NCBI GenBank assembly: GCA_020427145.1
Contig: JAGQOU010000084.1
Span: 1 to 39,708, forward strand
Direction: 5' to 3'
Source of the DNA: Planctomycetales bacterium
GTDB lineage: Bacteria; Planctomycetota; Planctomycetia; Pirellulales; Lacipirellulaceae
Length of the DNA: 39,708 nucleotides
The notes beneath the pieces were generated by a model that worked only from the letters and a program-made list of their open reading frames with translations, was not told the DNA's origin and did no database searches. The position numbers and the translations under genes are program-made. Below are positions 8,310 through 16,411 of the stretch, in pieces (within the stretch, counting starts at the first letter, position 1; every line of letters begins with the position of its first letter).

Positions 8310-9098
8310 CTAAACCACGAGAAACGGGTCGGCGTCGCGATCGCTGGGTCGAATCTCGATCCCCGCGAGCTGATCGCCCAGGTAATCGGCCAGCGATTCC
8401 ATGGCAAACCGCTCGCTGGCGAAGTGGCCCAGCAGCACGGCGCCAACGCCCGCTGCCGCGGCCGACAGGCAGTTGTGAAAACTTGCTTCCCCGGTGACAA
8501 ACCCGTTACAGCCGACCCGCCCGGCAGCGTCGAGAAACGACCCGCCGCTGCCGCACGCGACAGCCACGCGCGAGACGGGCCAGTCCGCCCCGCCAACGAT
8601 CCGAACTGCTTTGAGCCCGAGAAACGCCTTGGCGCGGCCTGCCAACTCGCTGAGCGTGAGGGCTGCGTCAGTATCGCCCCAGCGACCGGCGCCCACTTCG
8701 GGGTCGTCGGCAGCCGGCTGCAGCGGCGTGATTTGTTGCAGTCCCAGGCCAATGGCCAAATGTTGATTGATCCCCGCACGGGCCGAATCGAACGCCGTGT
8801 GAGCGCTATAGACGGCAATACCGTGGCGAATCACGTTCAGCAACATCCGTCCCACCGTCGTGTCCGCGGTGATCGAACGCACCGGGTCAAACGGCAGCGG
8901 ATGGTGGGTGATCAGCAGCGACGCCTCGTGCTCGATCGCCTCGGCCACCACCTCCGGCGTCACGGTCAGGCACGTCAACGCCCGCTTCACCGTGGCGTTC
9001 CGATCGCCGATCAGCAGCCCGACGTTGTCCCATGACTCGGCCAAGGCGACCGGTGCAAGTTGCTGCATGACGTCGACGATTTGAGCGACTGTAGCCAT
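8310..9098 (-). CDS. Nif3-like dinuclear metal-centre protein
   Basis: This 262-residue protein belongs to the Nif3/YbgI family (DUF34), often labelled GTP cyclohydrolase 1 type 2 homologue, which binds two metal ions in a toroidal hexamer and whose physiological role is unsettled. Evidence includes the N-terminal ESWDNVGLLIGD (21-32), the metal ligands in ITHHPLPFDP (63-72), SAHTAFDSARAGINQHLA (98-115), a GHFASER motif (about 225-231) supplying the second His/Glu pair, and the family's C-terminal PSDRDADPFLVV. Length matches the short form without the inserted PII-like domain. It begins at an ATG at 9098. It is 117 nt downstream of the large secreted-protein gene on the same strand, and the glycosyltransferase follows after a 264-nt gap that contains a promoter. 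Confidence 0.95.
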   Translation of the reverse strand: MATVAQIVDVMQQLAPVALAESWDNVGLLIGDRNATVKRALTCLTVTPEVVAEAIEHEASLLITHHPLPFDPVRSITADTTVGRMLLNVIRHGIAVYSAHTAFDSARAGINQHLAIGLGLQQITPLQPAADDPEVGAGRWGDTDAALTLSELAGRAKAFLGLKAVRIVGGADWPVSRVAVACGSGGSFLDAAGRVGCNGFVTGEASFHNCLSAAAAGVGAVLLGHFASERFAMESLADYLGDQLAGIEIRPSDRDADPFLVV

Positions 9099-9150
9099 GG
9101 GGGAGCGGAGCGCGAATTAGCGAGGCCAGGGTTCTCAGGAAGCAACTGAC

Positions 9151-9180
9151 ATGGTAGACCGCCGCGCGCAGCGTCGGCAA
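9151..9180 (-). promoter_or_regulatory. Weak candidate promoter for the Nif3-like gene
   Basis: On the minus strand TTGCCG (complement of 9175-9180) and TACCAT (complement of 9151-9156) are separated by 18 nt, each matching four of six consensus positions. It would place transcription start about 45 nt before the ATG at 9098. This is a weak pattern in GC-rich DNA and is offered only as a candidate. Confidence 0.22.
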
Positions 9181-9215
9181 GGGCCCGCAGTTGCTATCAC
9201 GACGTCGCTGCGGAA

Positions 9216-11858
9216 TTATTGCTGGGCGAGGAACCGCCGGTTAATCACCCGCAGTCCGTTGACTTCTTCCGCTCGCAACCAAAATTCCGACCCCAGCAAT
9301 TCGGCGCCGTTGGGGAATTCGTAGATTTTCACGTCGGCGCGACTCCCCAGGCGAAATACCTGCGTTCGCTGTCGCCGCCAGCCGGTGGGCGGATAGAGGA
9401 TGCACTTGAAGTCCACCAGTGCCGAACCGCGGTTGATCATGGTCTGCTCGACCAACAGCGTGCCGTCCTCCTGCAGACGGGTGTGAATCGTGCATTCCAC
9501 AAACCCGTCGCCGACGTCGAGTTTTCGGTACACGGTGAACTGGTAGTGTCGCTCGGCCTCGACGGTGAAATCAACTTGAATCGGCGTGTCGCCGCTGTTG
9601 GCGTCGAACGGCAAGGAAACCTCGAACGGCTTGGACTCGGTATGCCCTTCGCCCAGCTTGAACTCGATCTTATCGGGCGAGACTTGCCAGCCTTCGGGGG
9701 CCCGAATGCGGGCAAAACCGCCGACGCCCTGGGGAAACTCGTTGCGAATCTTCAATTCGTTCGGATGCGCCTTGCCGAAAATACTCGGCACGTGCGGCGT
9801 CGCGAAGCTCACTGCCATCCGCCAGCGGGCAATATGCGGATTCACGCCTGTGACAAAACAGGGCAGCGGCGCGGCATGAATCACCTGACGATGCTGTTGC
9901 GCCTCGGGCAGGTGTTCGCGGCCCCAGACGTCAATCACGCGCACGTCGTCGCCCAGATAGATCACCTCGTCGGTGGCCGACTGATTCCACAGCACCATCA
10001 GCACGTTGCCATCCGGCGTCTCGAACAGCCGATTTTCGCTGTTGCCAGGCAACTGGATCGTGCCGAGAAATTGCGTCCCCGCCAGCAAGTGCGCCGACGT
10101 GCGCCACGGCAACAACAGGTCGCCGGGCGATCCCGACGCGGTCATCAAACCATGGTCGTCGTCGAACGGATCGGCCGCGAAGATGGCGTCGGCGCCGTGA
10201 ATGCGCGCCGCGAGCATCTGCTCCACGAGGTCGCGGGCGCGGGTCTCCAAGTCGTAGATTTCGCGCGACAAGGGTTCGATCAGCGCCCAGCGGGCGACCC
10301 CCTTGCGTTTCGGAAGTTGGAGATATTCGCCCAATTCGGCGCCGGTGAGCGGCGGCGATTCCGAGAATTGCTGGAAATCCCAGGTGGCCGGCACGTCGTC
10401 GCCGCTCGCTTGCATCCATCTCCAGCCCAATCCGACATTGACGTCCTGGCCAAAGCGGAACAGCGTGCCGCGCAAATCGGAGATTTCCTCCTCCAGGCGC
10501 GGAAACGTCGAAAAACTCGTGTCGCGATCGTTCCCCAACTGCCACCAGCGCACGCGCAGCGACAGCCGGCTGAGCACGGGATCCATTAAGGGCAGCCACG
10601 ACGACGTTTCCAATGACAGCGTGTCGGCGATCGTAGCGTCGACGGCCAGCCGCTGGGCGAGTTCGGAATCCCGGGGCGGACGGTCCACGACGCCCACCAA
10701 CTCAATATCCTCGGCGGCCAGTTGCTCGGCAAACACGACCAGGCGATCGCCGCGCTGCGACTCGGTTTCACCGTACCACACAGGGACCTTCACCCAATGG
10801 ACGGCGACGCGAGGCAGCAGCTCGGCCAGATCGTCGAGCGACAACGGCACGTCGCCTCCTGCCAGCGACCAGCCGAACTCCCCGCTGGCGGGGCGATTCA
10901 GCGGCGGCACGACCGCCACCGACACGGTTTTCTCGTCCTGCAGGCCGTTGGCGGTGCGCATCGTCACCCGGATGCGGTAGTAGCCGTGCTCGCGGATGGG
11001 CGGTCGCCACGAGGTGCTCCCCGCGTACCCGGCCGGCAGTTCGACCGAGTTATTGACGATGTCCGAAGCTTTGCTGGAGCGCTCGGTGATCTTCCGCCCC
11101 TCCAACTGCACGTGATTGTCGTCGAGGCGGCGGTCGCTGGCGTCGAGCAATTCGAACACGATATCGGGATCGCGTTCGCGAATTCCGGACAATTCGCAAT
11201 GGACGACGACCTCGCGCGGATCCGTGTAGACGTTGAAGGGATTGTTGGTGCCGACCCGCATCTTCGGCAACCGTCCCATCCAGACGTCGTCGATCGCCAC
11301 GGTTCCCGTCAGGTCGACGCGGTCGCCGCGCTGGACTTCGAGAACAATCCGCGCGCTGGCAACCTCCGAATTGTTCGGACTCACCGGATCGATATGCACT
11401 TCCTGCCAATCAGGAGCGTCGGTGAACCATTGGCTGGGGGCCGCCTGCAGCACTTTTCGGTTTTCGTCGCAGAATTCGACGACCAACCTGGCGCGAGCAT
11501 AGTGCACGTCGCGGACGCGGATGCGCGTCTGCACGACGTAGCTGTAGCTATCGGAAACCGCGGCGGCCGGGCTCACGACGCGCGCGCCACCGCCATTGAG
11601 ATGCACCGTCAACGCCGTCCCCGCGACCGCCGTCTCGTCGGGATCGATTTGTACGTCGACGTATTTCGGCCGGCCCGCCCCGTAGGTTCGCTTCCAGCGA
11701 TCCGGCCAGCTGTCGTAGTTCACGTCCCAGGTGCGGTCGAACGCGCAGTGGAGAATCTCCACGGCGTCGGGGTGGCGCGCAGGCGGGTCCACTACCGCCG
11801 CGGCGCTAGGCGACCCGGCCGTGGCGGCTAGAATCACGAACGTGGCGAGTGCGGTCAT
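9216..11858 (-). CDS. Large secreted protein, carbohydrate-active-like layout, family unknown
   Basis: The product of 880 residues starts with a signal peptide (TALATFVILAATAGSPSAAA) and would be exported. The first 200 or so residues look like a beta-sandwich of the carbohydrate-binding type (repeated Tyr/Trp-rich strands, e.g. DWQEVHIDPVSP and VAIDDVWMG). A second beta domain follows (to about 325), then a region with a TIM-barrel feel (about 335-620: FGWSLAGGDVPLSLDDLAELLP, VHWVKVPVWYGE, WWQLGNDRDTSF, WDFQQFSESPPLTGAEL), and finally C-terminal beta domains. The overall plan resembles glycoside-hydrolase-like proteins of planctomycetes, but no catalytic acid pair could be assigned. The start at 11858 is chosen for the signal peptide; an upstream ATG at 11930 (AGGA just before it) would add 24 residues. 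Function unknown. Confidence 0.82.
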   Translation of the reverse strand: MTALATFVILAATAGSPSAAAVVDPPARHPDAVEILHCAFDRTWDVNYDSWPDRWKRTYGAGRPKYVDVQIDPDETAVAGTALTVHLNGGGARVVSPAAAVSDSYSYVVQTRIRVRDVHYARARLVVEFCDENRKVLQAAPSQWFTDAPDWQEVHIDPVSPNNSEVASARIVLEVQRGDRVDLTGTVAIDDVWMGRLPKMRVGTNNPFNVYTDPREVVVHCELSGIRERDPDIVFELLDASDRRLDDNHVQLEGRKITERSSKASDIVNNSVELPAGYAGSTSWRPPIREHGYYRIRVTMRTANGLQDEKTVSVAVVPPLNRPASGEFGWSLAGGDVPLSLDDLAELLPRVAVHWVKVPVWYGETESQRGDRLVVFAEQLAAEDIELVGVVDRPPRDSELAQRLAVDATIADTLSLETSSWLPLMDPVLSRLSLRVRWWQLGNDRDTSFSTFPRLEEEISDLRGTLFRFGQDVNVGLGWRWMQASGDDVPATWDFQQFSESPPLTGAELGEYLQLPKRKGVARWALIEPLSREIYDLETRARDLVEQMLAARIHGADAIFAADPFDDDHGLMTASGSPGDLLLPWRTSAHLLAGTQFLGTIQLPGNSENRLFETPDGNVLMVLWNQSATDEVIYLGDDVRVIDVWGREHLPEAQQHRQVIHAAPLPCFVTGVNPHIARWRMAVSFATPHVPSIFGKAHPNELKIRNEFPQGVGGFARIRAPEGWQVSPDKIEFKLGEGHTESKPFEVSLPFDANSGDTPIQVDFTVEAERHYQFTVYRKLDVGDGFVECTIHTRLQEDGTLLVEQTMINRGSALVDFKCILYPPTGWRRQRTQVFRLGSRADVKIYEFPNGAELLGSEFWLRAEEVNGLRVINRRFLAQQ

Positions 11859-11951
11859 GGGGAGTTCGCGCAAGCCGTTCCAGGAGTCAGCCGCGCGAAA
11901 CGCGCGCGAGCCGGCCCCAAAAGACAGCATGTCCTGGGGAGTTTGATCGTG

Positions 11952-12737
11952 ATGGGCGTCCGGATTGCCGCGGCGACGCGACGTTTACAGCAACCCTTCC
12001 GAAAAGCATTGCACACCGTCGCGGCGTTGGGAGTCGATGGCGTCGAAATCGACGCCCGCGATGAACTCCGCCCAGCCGATATAACCGGCACCGCCGTGCG
12101 CGCCGTGCGGAAACTGCTCGAAGAAGGAAATCTTCAAGTCGCGGGAGCCGTGTTCCCCACCCGCCGCGGACTGCTTAGCTCCGATCATGCGGAGCAGCGC
12201 TTGGCGGCCCTCCGCGAGGCCATGACGATGGTCTCCCGACTGGGAGGCCGCACGCTGACGACCAACCTGGGAGCAATTCCTCCCGCCGAGGACGACCGGC
12301 GGAGTCAGTCCCTTCAGATTCTCGAACTGGCGGCCGCGGACGGTCAGCGACTCGGCGTCACGCCGGTCTTATCCGCCAGCGAGACCCCGCCGCGCGAGAC
12401 TGCCGAGTTGCTGGCAGATCTCCACGCGGGCGTGATTGGCGTGCGGCTGGACCCGGCCGAATTGATCCGCCACGGCCAATCACCGAGCGAATGGCTTGAA
12501 ATGCTGGGACCCCGCGTGGCGAGCGTCGCGGCCACGGACGCCGCCAAAGATTTCGGCGGCAGCGGCACGATCGACGTGGAGTTGGGTCGCGGGGGCGCGA
12601 ATTTCGACGAGTTGCTGGTCCGGCTGTTGGAACAGTACCAGTACCGCGGCTGGATCGTCGTGGGCCGCTCCGACTCGCCGCGACCCGTCGAGGAAATGGC
12701 CGACGCGGCGGCGTTCATTCGGGCCTGCAGCCACTGA
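11952..12737 (+). CDS. Sugar phosphate isomerase/epimerase-like TIM-barrel protein
   Basis: The 261-residue protein has the alternating strand/helix pattern of the xylose isomerase-like (AP_endonuc_2) TIM barrel. Typical strand ends are GVDGVEIDAR (27-36, with Glu32 in the usual first metal-ligand place), TLTTNLGAIP, a third strand PVLSASE, GVIGVRLDPAELIRHG (the family's D-x-x-x-x-x-x-G strand) and VELGRGGANFDELL near the C-terminus. The usual His of the H-x-D/K strand is not obvious (VASVAATDA), so metal binding may be altered. The ATG at 11952 follows GGGGAG by 10 nt; GTG at 11949 and TTG at 11943 are in frame. It is divergent from the secreted-protein gene, and the short gap between them must hold both start regions. 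Substrate unknown. Confidence 0.8.
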   Translation: MGVRIAAATRRLQQPFRKALHTVAALGVDGVEIDARDELRPADITGTAVRAVRKLLEEGNLQVAGAVFPTRRGLLSSDHAEQRLAALREAMTMVSRLGGRTLTTNLGAIPPAEDDRRSQSLQILELAAADGQRLGVTPVLSASETPPRETAELLADLHAGVIGVRLDPAELIRHGQSPSEWLEMLGPRVASVAATDAAKDFGGSGTIDVELGRGGANFDELLVRLLEQYQYRGWIVVGRSDSPRPVEEMADAAAFIRACSH

Positions 12738-12852
12738 TTCGCGGTCCGCGCAGCGACTCGCTCAGCTGAGACGCGAGGCGTCCGGTTCGCGAGAGACGCC
12801 AAACCGATCGGACAGTGCGCGGACTGAAACGGTCCGCGTTACAGCGCATCGA

Positions 12853-12942
12853 CTACTTCTTGCGATGGCGGATCTTCGCTCGCATCCGCCGCTTCTTGCG
12901 ACCGAGTTTGCGACGACCTTTGCCAGACTTCTTCGTACCCAA
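12853..12942 (-). CDS. 29-residue very basic protein, AURKAIP1/COX24-like
   Basis: A TTG-initiated frame encodes MGTKKSGKGRRKLGRKKRR followed by MRAKIRHRKK and a TAG stop, so about 60% of residues are Lys or Arg. GGGAG lies 9 nt before the TTG, an ideal Shine-Dalgarno spacing that decides the start. The composition and the KKRRMRAKIRHRKK tail resemble the AURKAIP1/COX24-domain miniproteins (bS22-like) that bind the small ribosomal subunit; that assignment rests on pattern memory. It is far below usual ORF-length cut-offs. A tRNA-Val gene lies 107 nt upstream on the same strand, with a small hairpin between them. A competing overlapping frame starting at an ATG within the same ribosome-binding region codes for nothing recognisable. 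Confidence 0.72.
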   Translation of the reverse strand: MGTKKSGKGRRKLGRKKRRMRAKIRHRKK

Positions 12943-12961
12943 GACGATGCACTCCCATGTT

Positions 12962-12980
12962 GCCGTCCCATGGAGACGGC
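12962..12980. repeat. Small hairpin between tRNA-Val and the 29-residue gene
   Basis: GCCGTC (12962-12967) and GACGGC (12975-12980) form a 6-bp stem with a 7-nt loop. On the minus strand it follows the tRNA and precedes the miniprotein's ribosome-binding site by about 6 nt. There is no T-run, so it is not a standard intrinsic terminator; it might be a processing or leader structure, or chance. Confidence 0.4.
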
Positions 12981-13049
12981 AGGCCTAAATGTACACAATG
13001 TGCGACGAGGGTCGGACACAGCGGCGCGGTCGCCGCAAGTTCCGCAGAG

Positions 13050-13123
13050 TGGGCGATGCAGGGCTCGAACCTGCGACCCCCAGCTTGTCGAGCTGGTGCT
13101 CTAGCCAACTGAGCTAATCGCCC
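13050..13123 (-). tRNA. tRNA-Val (anticodon GAC), CCA not encoded
   Basis: The minus strand folds as a full cloverleaf: acceptor GGGCGAT/ATCGCCC, D-arm GCTC-AGTTGGCTA-GAGC, anticodon arm CCAGC-TCGACAA-GCTGG, variable loop GGGTC, T-arm GCAGG-TTCGAGC-CCTGC and discriminator A. The anticodon in the 7-nt loop is GAC, which reads valine GUC/GUU codons. The 3' CCA is not encoded (the next bases are CTC) and must be added after transcription. Position 33, almost always U, is C here. U32 and A38 could form an extra pair. The gene is monocistronic-looking, with the 29-residue basic protein gene downstream on the same strand. Confidence 0.93.
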
Positions 13124-13430
13124 TGACAGCGTCGCCTGGGCAGCCACCGCTTGGCTGCCGCAGACTCGCAAGTTTAGCACGTTGGGCAAACGCCGGGTAG
13201 GGGCTGCTCAACGAGACATTTGCCGCGGCGAGATCGCGCCGAAACGCCTCGTTTCAACGTTTACCGCAAGCCTCGCAGCCCACCCAAGCCAGCTAAAATC
13301 CCTCAATTTCGACATGCGAATCGGGTGAAAAACCGTTCTTGCACCACAAGTCCGTCTCCGTTCTAATCCCTAGCTGTTCACTCGCGATAACCCTCGCGGA
13401 CGCCGCCCGCCCTGATTCGAGCCTCCAACC
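13124..13430. other. 307-nt gap upstream of tRNA-Val; contains one hairpin
   Basis: No convincing gene is seen. A hairpin with an 8-bp stem, GGCAGCCA (13139-13146) and TGGCTGCC (13152-13159), and a 5-nt loop lies 16 nt upstream of the tRNA 5' end, within the region that should hold its leader or promoter. A TAAACT hexamer further upstream on the minus strand could be a -10 box, but no matching -35 was found. Confidence 0.45.
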
Positions 13431-13607
13431 ATGCGTTACGACTGGCGCCAGATCCTGTCTTGGACTGAAGTGCTTTGCTTCGTGCTTGTTTGGTGCATCG
13501 GCATCGGCGCCGCTCTGCTGCAGGTTTACGCTGGCGACAGCGGCACTGCCGCCGCCGACCTCGCCGTGGCCGACGGGTCGCCCTCGAGCGCCGCCGCATT
13601 GGACTAG
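13431..13607 (+). CDS. Possible 58-residue single-span membrane peptide
   Basis: An ATG at 13431 opens a frame encoding a basic start (MRYDWRQILSW), one strongly hydrophobic stretch (VLCFVLVWCIGIGAALLQVY, about residues 14-33) and a soluble Ala/Asp/Ser-rich tail ending at TAG. The positive-inside charge pattern suggests insertion with the tail outside. No clear Shine-Dalgarno sequence is visible, and overlapping longer frames encode low-complexity sequence. It ends 41 nt before the convergent der stop. No family is recognised, and the call rests only on the membrane-segment character. Confidence 0.38.
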   Translation: MRYDWRQILSWTEVLCFVLVWCIGIGAALLQVYAGDSGTAAADLAVADGSPSSAAALD

Positions 13608-13648
13608 CGGCTGCAAAGCTGCGGACCGAACCCGCCCTGCCGGCACCG

Positions 13649-15019
13649 TTATTCGCCAGTCGCTGGCTGATTCTCAACGCCGATCTCATCGCGGGCGTCG
13701 CTCGACTGGCGTCGCCGCAAGTACAGCTTGATCGGCACTTCGCCGAAATCCAGCTGATCGCGCACCGCCCCCAGCAAGTAACGCTGGTACGGCCGGTCCA
13801 ATGATTTGGGATCGTTGCAGAACAACACCAGCGTCGGCGGCTGCACGCCCACCTGCGTCCCGTAATAGATCTTCGGCCGTCGGTTTTGATGCAGCGGCGG
13901 CGGGTTGCGCTGCACGGCGTCGCGCAGCAGCCGGTTGAGCTGCCCCGTGGTGAGCCGCTGCCGCGATTGCTTGAACAGCATTTGGGCATGATTCAGCAGC
14001 GCCTTGACGTTCTTGCCGGTCTCGCCGGTGATGAAAGCAATCGGTGCGTAGCGCATGGTCCGGAACGTATCGTTGAGATACCGCACCCACTTCTCGGTGG
14101 GCATCGTCTTGGCCAGCAGGTCCCATTTGTTGACCACGAAAATCACGGGCTTGTACTGCTCGCCGATGTATTCGCACAGTTGCTTGTCGACTTTGCTCAC
14201 CCGCTCCGAGGCGTCGAGAAACAACAGCACCACGTCAGCCCGACGAATGCTGCGCTGGGCCCGGTGGGCTCCGTAAAAGTCAACCGATGCACCGCGGCTG
14301 CTGGTGCGGCGCAGGCCCGGCGTATCGATGGCCACAAACGCCTTGCCATCCAGCTCAAATCGCACGTCGACGCTGTCCCGCGTGGTGCCGGGGATCTCGC
14401 TCACGATCATCCGCTGCGCCTGGGCCAGCGTATTGACGAAGGTGCTCTTGCCGACGTTGCGGCGGCCGACGATCGCCACCTTCATCTCCGGCTCCGAGAC
14501 CTCCTCGTCGCCCGGTTTCTCCTCGGGCAATCGTTCGAGAATCAAATTCAGCAACACCGTGCGGTTGCGGTTCTCGCGCGTGCTGACCGGGACGATCTTG
14601 CCGCGGCCAAGGCGGTACAAGTCGCTGGTCTGGGCGTCGAGCTTTTCGTTGTCGGACTTATTGGCCACGCAGATCACGGGCACGTCCAAGTCCCGCAATC
14701 GACGACCGACCTCTTCGTCCAGCGCCGTGAGTCCCGAACGCACGTCGACCACGAAGAGAATGATCGAGGCCGAATCGATCGCCAAATCGATCTGCGCCTC
14801 GATGTGCTTTGTCAGATTGTCCGCATCGATCATGCCGATGCCGCCGGTGTCGACGAGCTCAAAATAGCGCTCGTCGTGCTGCATCAGATAGTCCACCGGA
14901 TCGCGCGTGACGCCGGGCTGATCCTCGACAATGGCCAGGCGCAGGCCGGCCAGCCAGTTGAAGAGGCTGCTTTTGCCGACGTTGGGTCGGCCGACGATAA
15001 CGACGCGGGGAACTGCCAT
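13649..15019 (-). CDS. der: Ribosome-associated GTPase Der (EngA)
   Basis: Der is a tandem GTPase that assists 50S ribosomal subunit assembly. The 456-residue product shows both G domains: first P-loop GRPNVGKS (10-17), switch PGVTRD, DTGG (57-60) and NKSD (120-123); second P-loop GRRNVGKS (185-192), PGTTRD, DTPG (232-235) and NKWD near residue 300. The C-terminal KH-like domain, ending with RRPKIYYGTQVGVQPPTLVLF and a charged tail, completes the family layout. In the second P-loop the usual Pro is Arg (GRRNVGKS). The start ATG at 15019 matches the normal N-terminus (MAVPRVVIVGRPNVG). The gene is divergent from the uracil-DNA glycosylase gene and not part of an evident operon. Confidence 0.98.
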   Translation of the reverse strand: MAVPRVVIVGRPNVGKSSLFNWLAGLRLAIVEDQPGVTRDPVDYLMQHDERYFELVDTGGIGMIDADNLTKHIEAQIDLAIDSASIILFVVDVRSGLTALDEEVGRRLRDLDVPVICVANKSDNEKLDAQTSDLYRLGRGKIVPVSTRENRNRTVLLNLILERLPEEKPGDEEVSEPEMKVAIVGRRNVGKSTFVNTLAQAQRMIVSEIPGTTRDSVDVRFELDGKAFVAIDTPGLRRTSSRGASVDFYGAHRAQRSIRRADVVLLFLDASERVSKVDKQLCEYIGEQYKPVIFVVNKWDLLAKTMPTEKWVRYLNDTFRTMRYAPIAFITGETGKNVKALLNHAQMLFKQSRQRLTTGQLNRLLRDAVQRNPPPLHQNRRPKIYYGTQVGVQPPTLVLFCNDPKSLDRPYQRYLLGAVRDQLDFGEVPIKLYLRRRQSSDARDEIGVENQPATGE

Positions 15020-15191
15020 GAGTGGGAAGGCAAGCTAGGGAGGCGGGCTCGGGGAATCCTTCATACTACTCGCCCAACGGGGCCCTTCGCCACTGCCGCG
15101 GCCTGCGAATTACGAGATCGACACGGTTGCGTCGGGTGGCGGGCGAGGTCCGTTTTCGGCGAAATCGACCGGTTCCGACGCCGCTGAGAAG

Positions 15192-15204
15192 CTCTAGACT
15201 AGAG
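15192..15204. promoter_or_regulatory. 13-nt palindrome upstream of the uracil-DNA glycosylase gene
   Basis: CTCTAG-A-CTAGAG is a perfect inverted repeat with one central base, 37 nt before the udg ATG, in the 222-nt divergent gap with der. It could be an operator, and it contains a TAGACT that might serve as -10. It does not match the E. coli (CTGT-N8-ACAG) or Gram-positive (GAAC-N4-GTTC) LexA box. Confidence 0.3.
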
Positions 15205-15241
15205 GGCCTGTCGCCCCCTCGGACACCTCGCGTTGACGCCC

Positions 15242-16045
15242 ATGCCGCCCTCCGCCGACCTTCGTACGCTGCTGTGGCAACACCTCCAAAGTCTGCAATC
15301 GGCAGGCGTGGACTGCCTGCCGCGACCCGATTCACAGCGGGTGGCGCAGCTCAACACGGCGAGCCCGCCCGCCGGGGCCGCCGTGCCGCCCTCCCCTGCC
15401 CCGACCGCACCTCCTGCTGCCGAGACCGCCATGCCCCGTAAGCCCGCCGCGCCCGTTTCCACTGCGCCGACGGACGCCGCTGCGGCTCCGTCGCTCGAAA
15501 TCCTTCAGCAACTGGTCGCGGGATGCACGCGCTGCGACGAATTGGCCGCCACGCGAACGCAAACCGTGTTTGGCGTCGGCAACCCGCATGCTCGGCTTTG
15601 CCTGCTGGGCGAAGCGCCAGGCGCCGACGAGGATCGGACCGGCGAGCCGTTTGTGGGCCGCGCGGGTCAGCTGCTCACGAAGATCCTCGAGGCATGCGGG
15701 CTCAAACGCGACGACGTGTACATTCTCAACGTGCTGAAATGCCGGCCGCCAGGCAACCGCAACCCCGAGCCCGACGAGGCGGCCAACTGCCGCGGATTCC
15801 TCGATCGCCAGCTCGATTTGATTCAGCCCGAGTTCATTTGCTGCCTGGGGGCGGTCGCCGCGAGAAACCTGCTGGACACGCAAGTCGCGATCGGAAAACT
15901 GCGCGGCTCGGTACACGACTACCGCGGGATCAAGGTGGTCTGCACGTACCACCCGGCCTATCTGCTGCGAAATCCGGCCGCCAAAGGAGCGACCTGGGAG
16001 GACATGAAGCTGCTGATGCGAGAGTTGGGCCAACCGGTCGACTAG
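15242..16045 (+). CDS. Family 4 uracil-DNA glycosylase (Fe-S)
   Basis: This enzyme removes uracil from DNA to start base-excision repair. In the 267-residue product a disordered Pro/Ala-rich N-terminus (to about residue 80) precedes the catalytic domain. The [4Fe-4S] ligands are visible as C95-x2-C98 (GCTRCDEL), C167 ([11 protein letters not shown]) and C183. Motif A is [20 protein letters not shown] (123-142), and motif B is YHPAYLLR (236-243) with His237. The linker-like N-terminal extension of about 80 residues is longer than in many bacterial members. Start ATG at 15242 is preferred to the in-frame TTG at 15233. It is divergent from der and followed by a 366-nt gap before the next gene. 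Confidence 0.96.
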   Translation: MPPSADLRTLLWQHLQSLQSAGVDCLPRPDSQRVAQLNTASPPAGAAVPPSPAPTAPPAAETAMPRKPAAPVSTAPTDAAAAPSLEILQQLVAGCTRCDELAATRTQTVFGVGNPHARLCLLGEAPGADEDRTGEPFVGRAGQLLTKILEACGLKRDDVYILNVLKCRPPGNRNPEPDEAANCRGFLDRQLDLIQPEFICCLGAVAARNLLDTQVAIGKLRGSVHDYRGIKVVCTYHPAYLLRNPAAKGATWEDMKLLMRELGQPVD

Positions 16046-16411
16046 GCGCCTACGATGGCGCGCGGCGGGCGTTGAGGTCGCGGATTTTGCTAGCATTTTC
16101 GCCCCATTTTTGGGGGACCTTGCGGGTCGTAGCGGTCGTGCCTCAGAGATTTTGCGAACTCCGGCCAGAACGGGCCCAAAACCGTTTTCTCGCCCCCGCG
16201 CCGTTGATAAAGTGCGAGAAGCAACGGCGACTTCTGCCATGTTCAGGAGGCGGCCCGGGCGACCAGTGTGCGGGTCGCCCGGACCGCGCTTCTGTCCCGC
16301 GGCGGCCGCTTATCGAATGACTAATGCCGGCACGTTGCGCGACTCCCCGCCGGTTCGCCACGAGAACAGCGGCGAACCCATGACGCGCGCAAACCTTGGT
16401 TCAGACTCGCC
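16046..16411. other. 366-nt gap after the uracil-DNA glycosylase gene
   Basis: No gene with a plausible product is seen. The one notable structure is the strong inverted repeat at 16255-16282. A short CCCC-ATTTTT-GGGG hairpin near 16105 is also present, without a T-tract. Confidence 0.4.
16255..16282. repeat. 10-bp perfect GC-rich inverted repeat
   Basis: CCGGGCGACC (16255-16264) and GGTCGCCCGG (16273-16282) can pair fully around an 8-nt loop. It lies about 130 nt upstream of the gene at 16412. No T-run follows on either strand, so it is a candidate leader structure or operator, not a textbook terminator. Confidence 0.6.

Noticed and set aside
13339..13731. 130-codon plus-strand frame overlapping the small membrane peptide
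   Set aside because: Its product is Ser/Arg/Pro-rich without a fold-like pattern and crosses the der 3' end; the 58-residue frame with a membrane span is more plausible.
13886..15187. 433-codon open frame on the plus strand
   Set aside because: Antisense to der, which has clear GTPase motifs.
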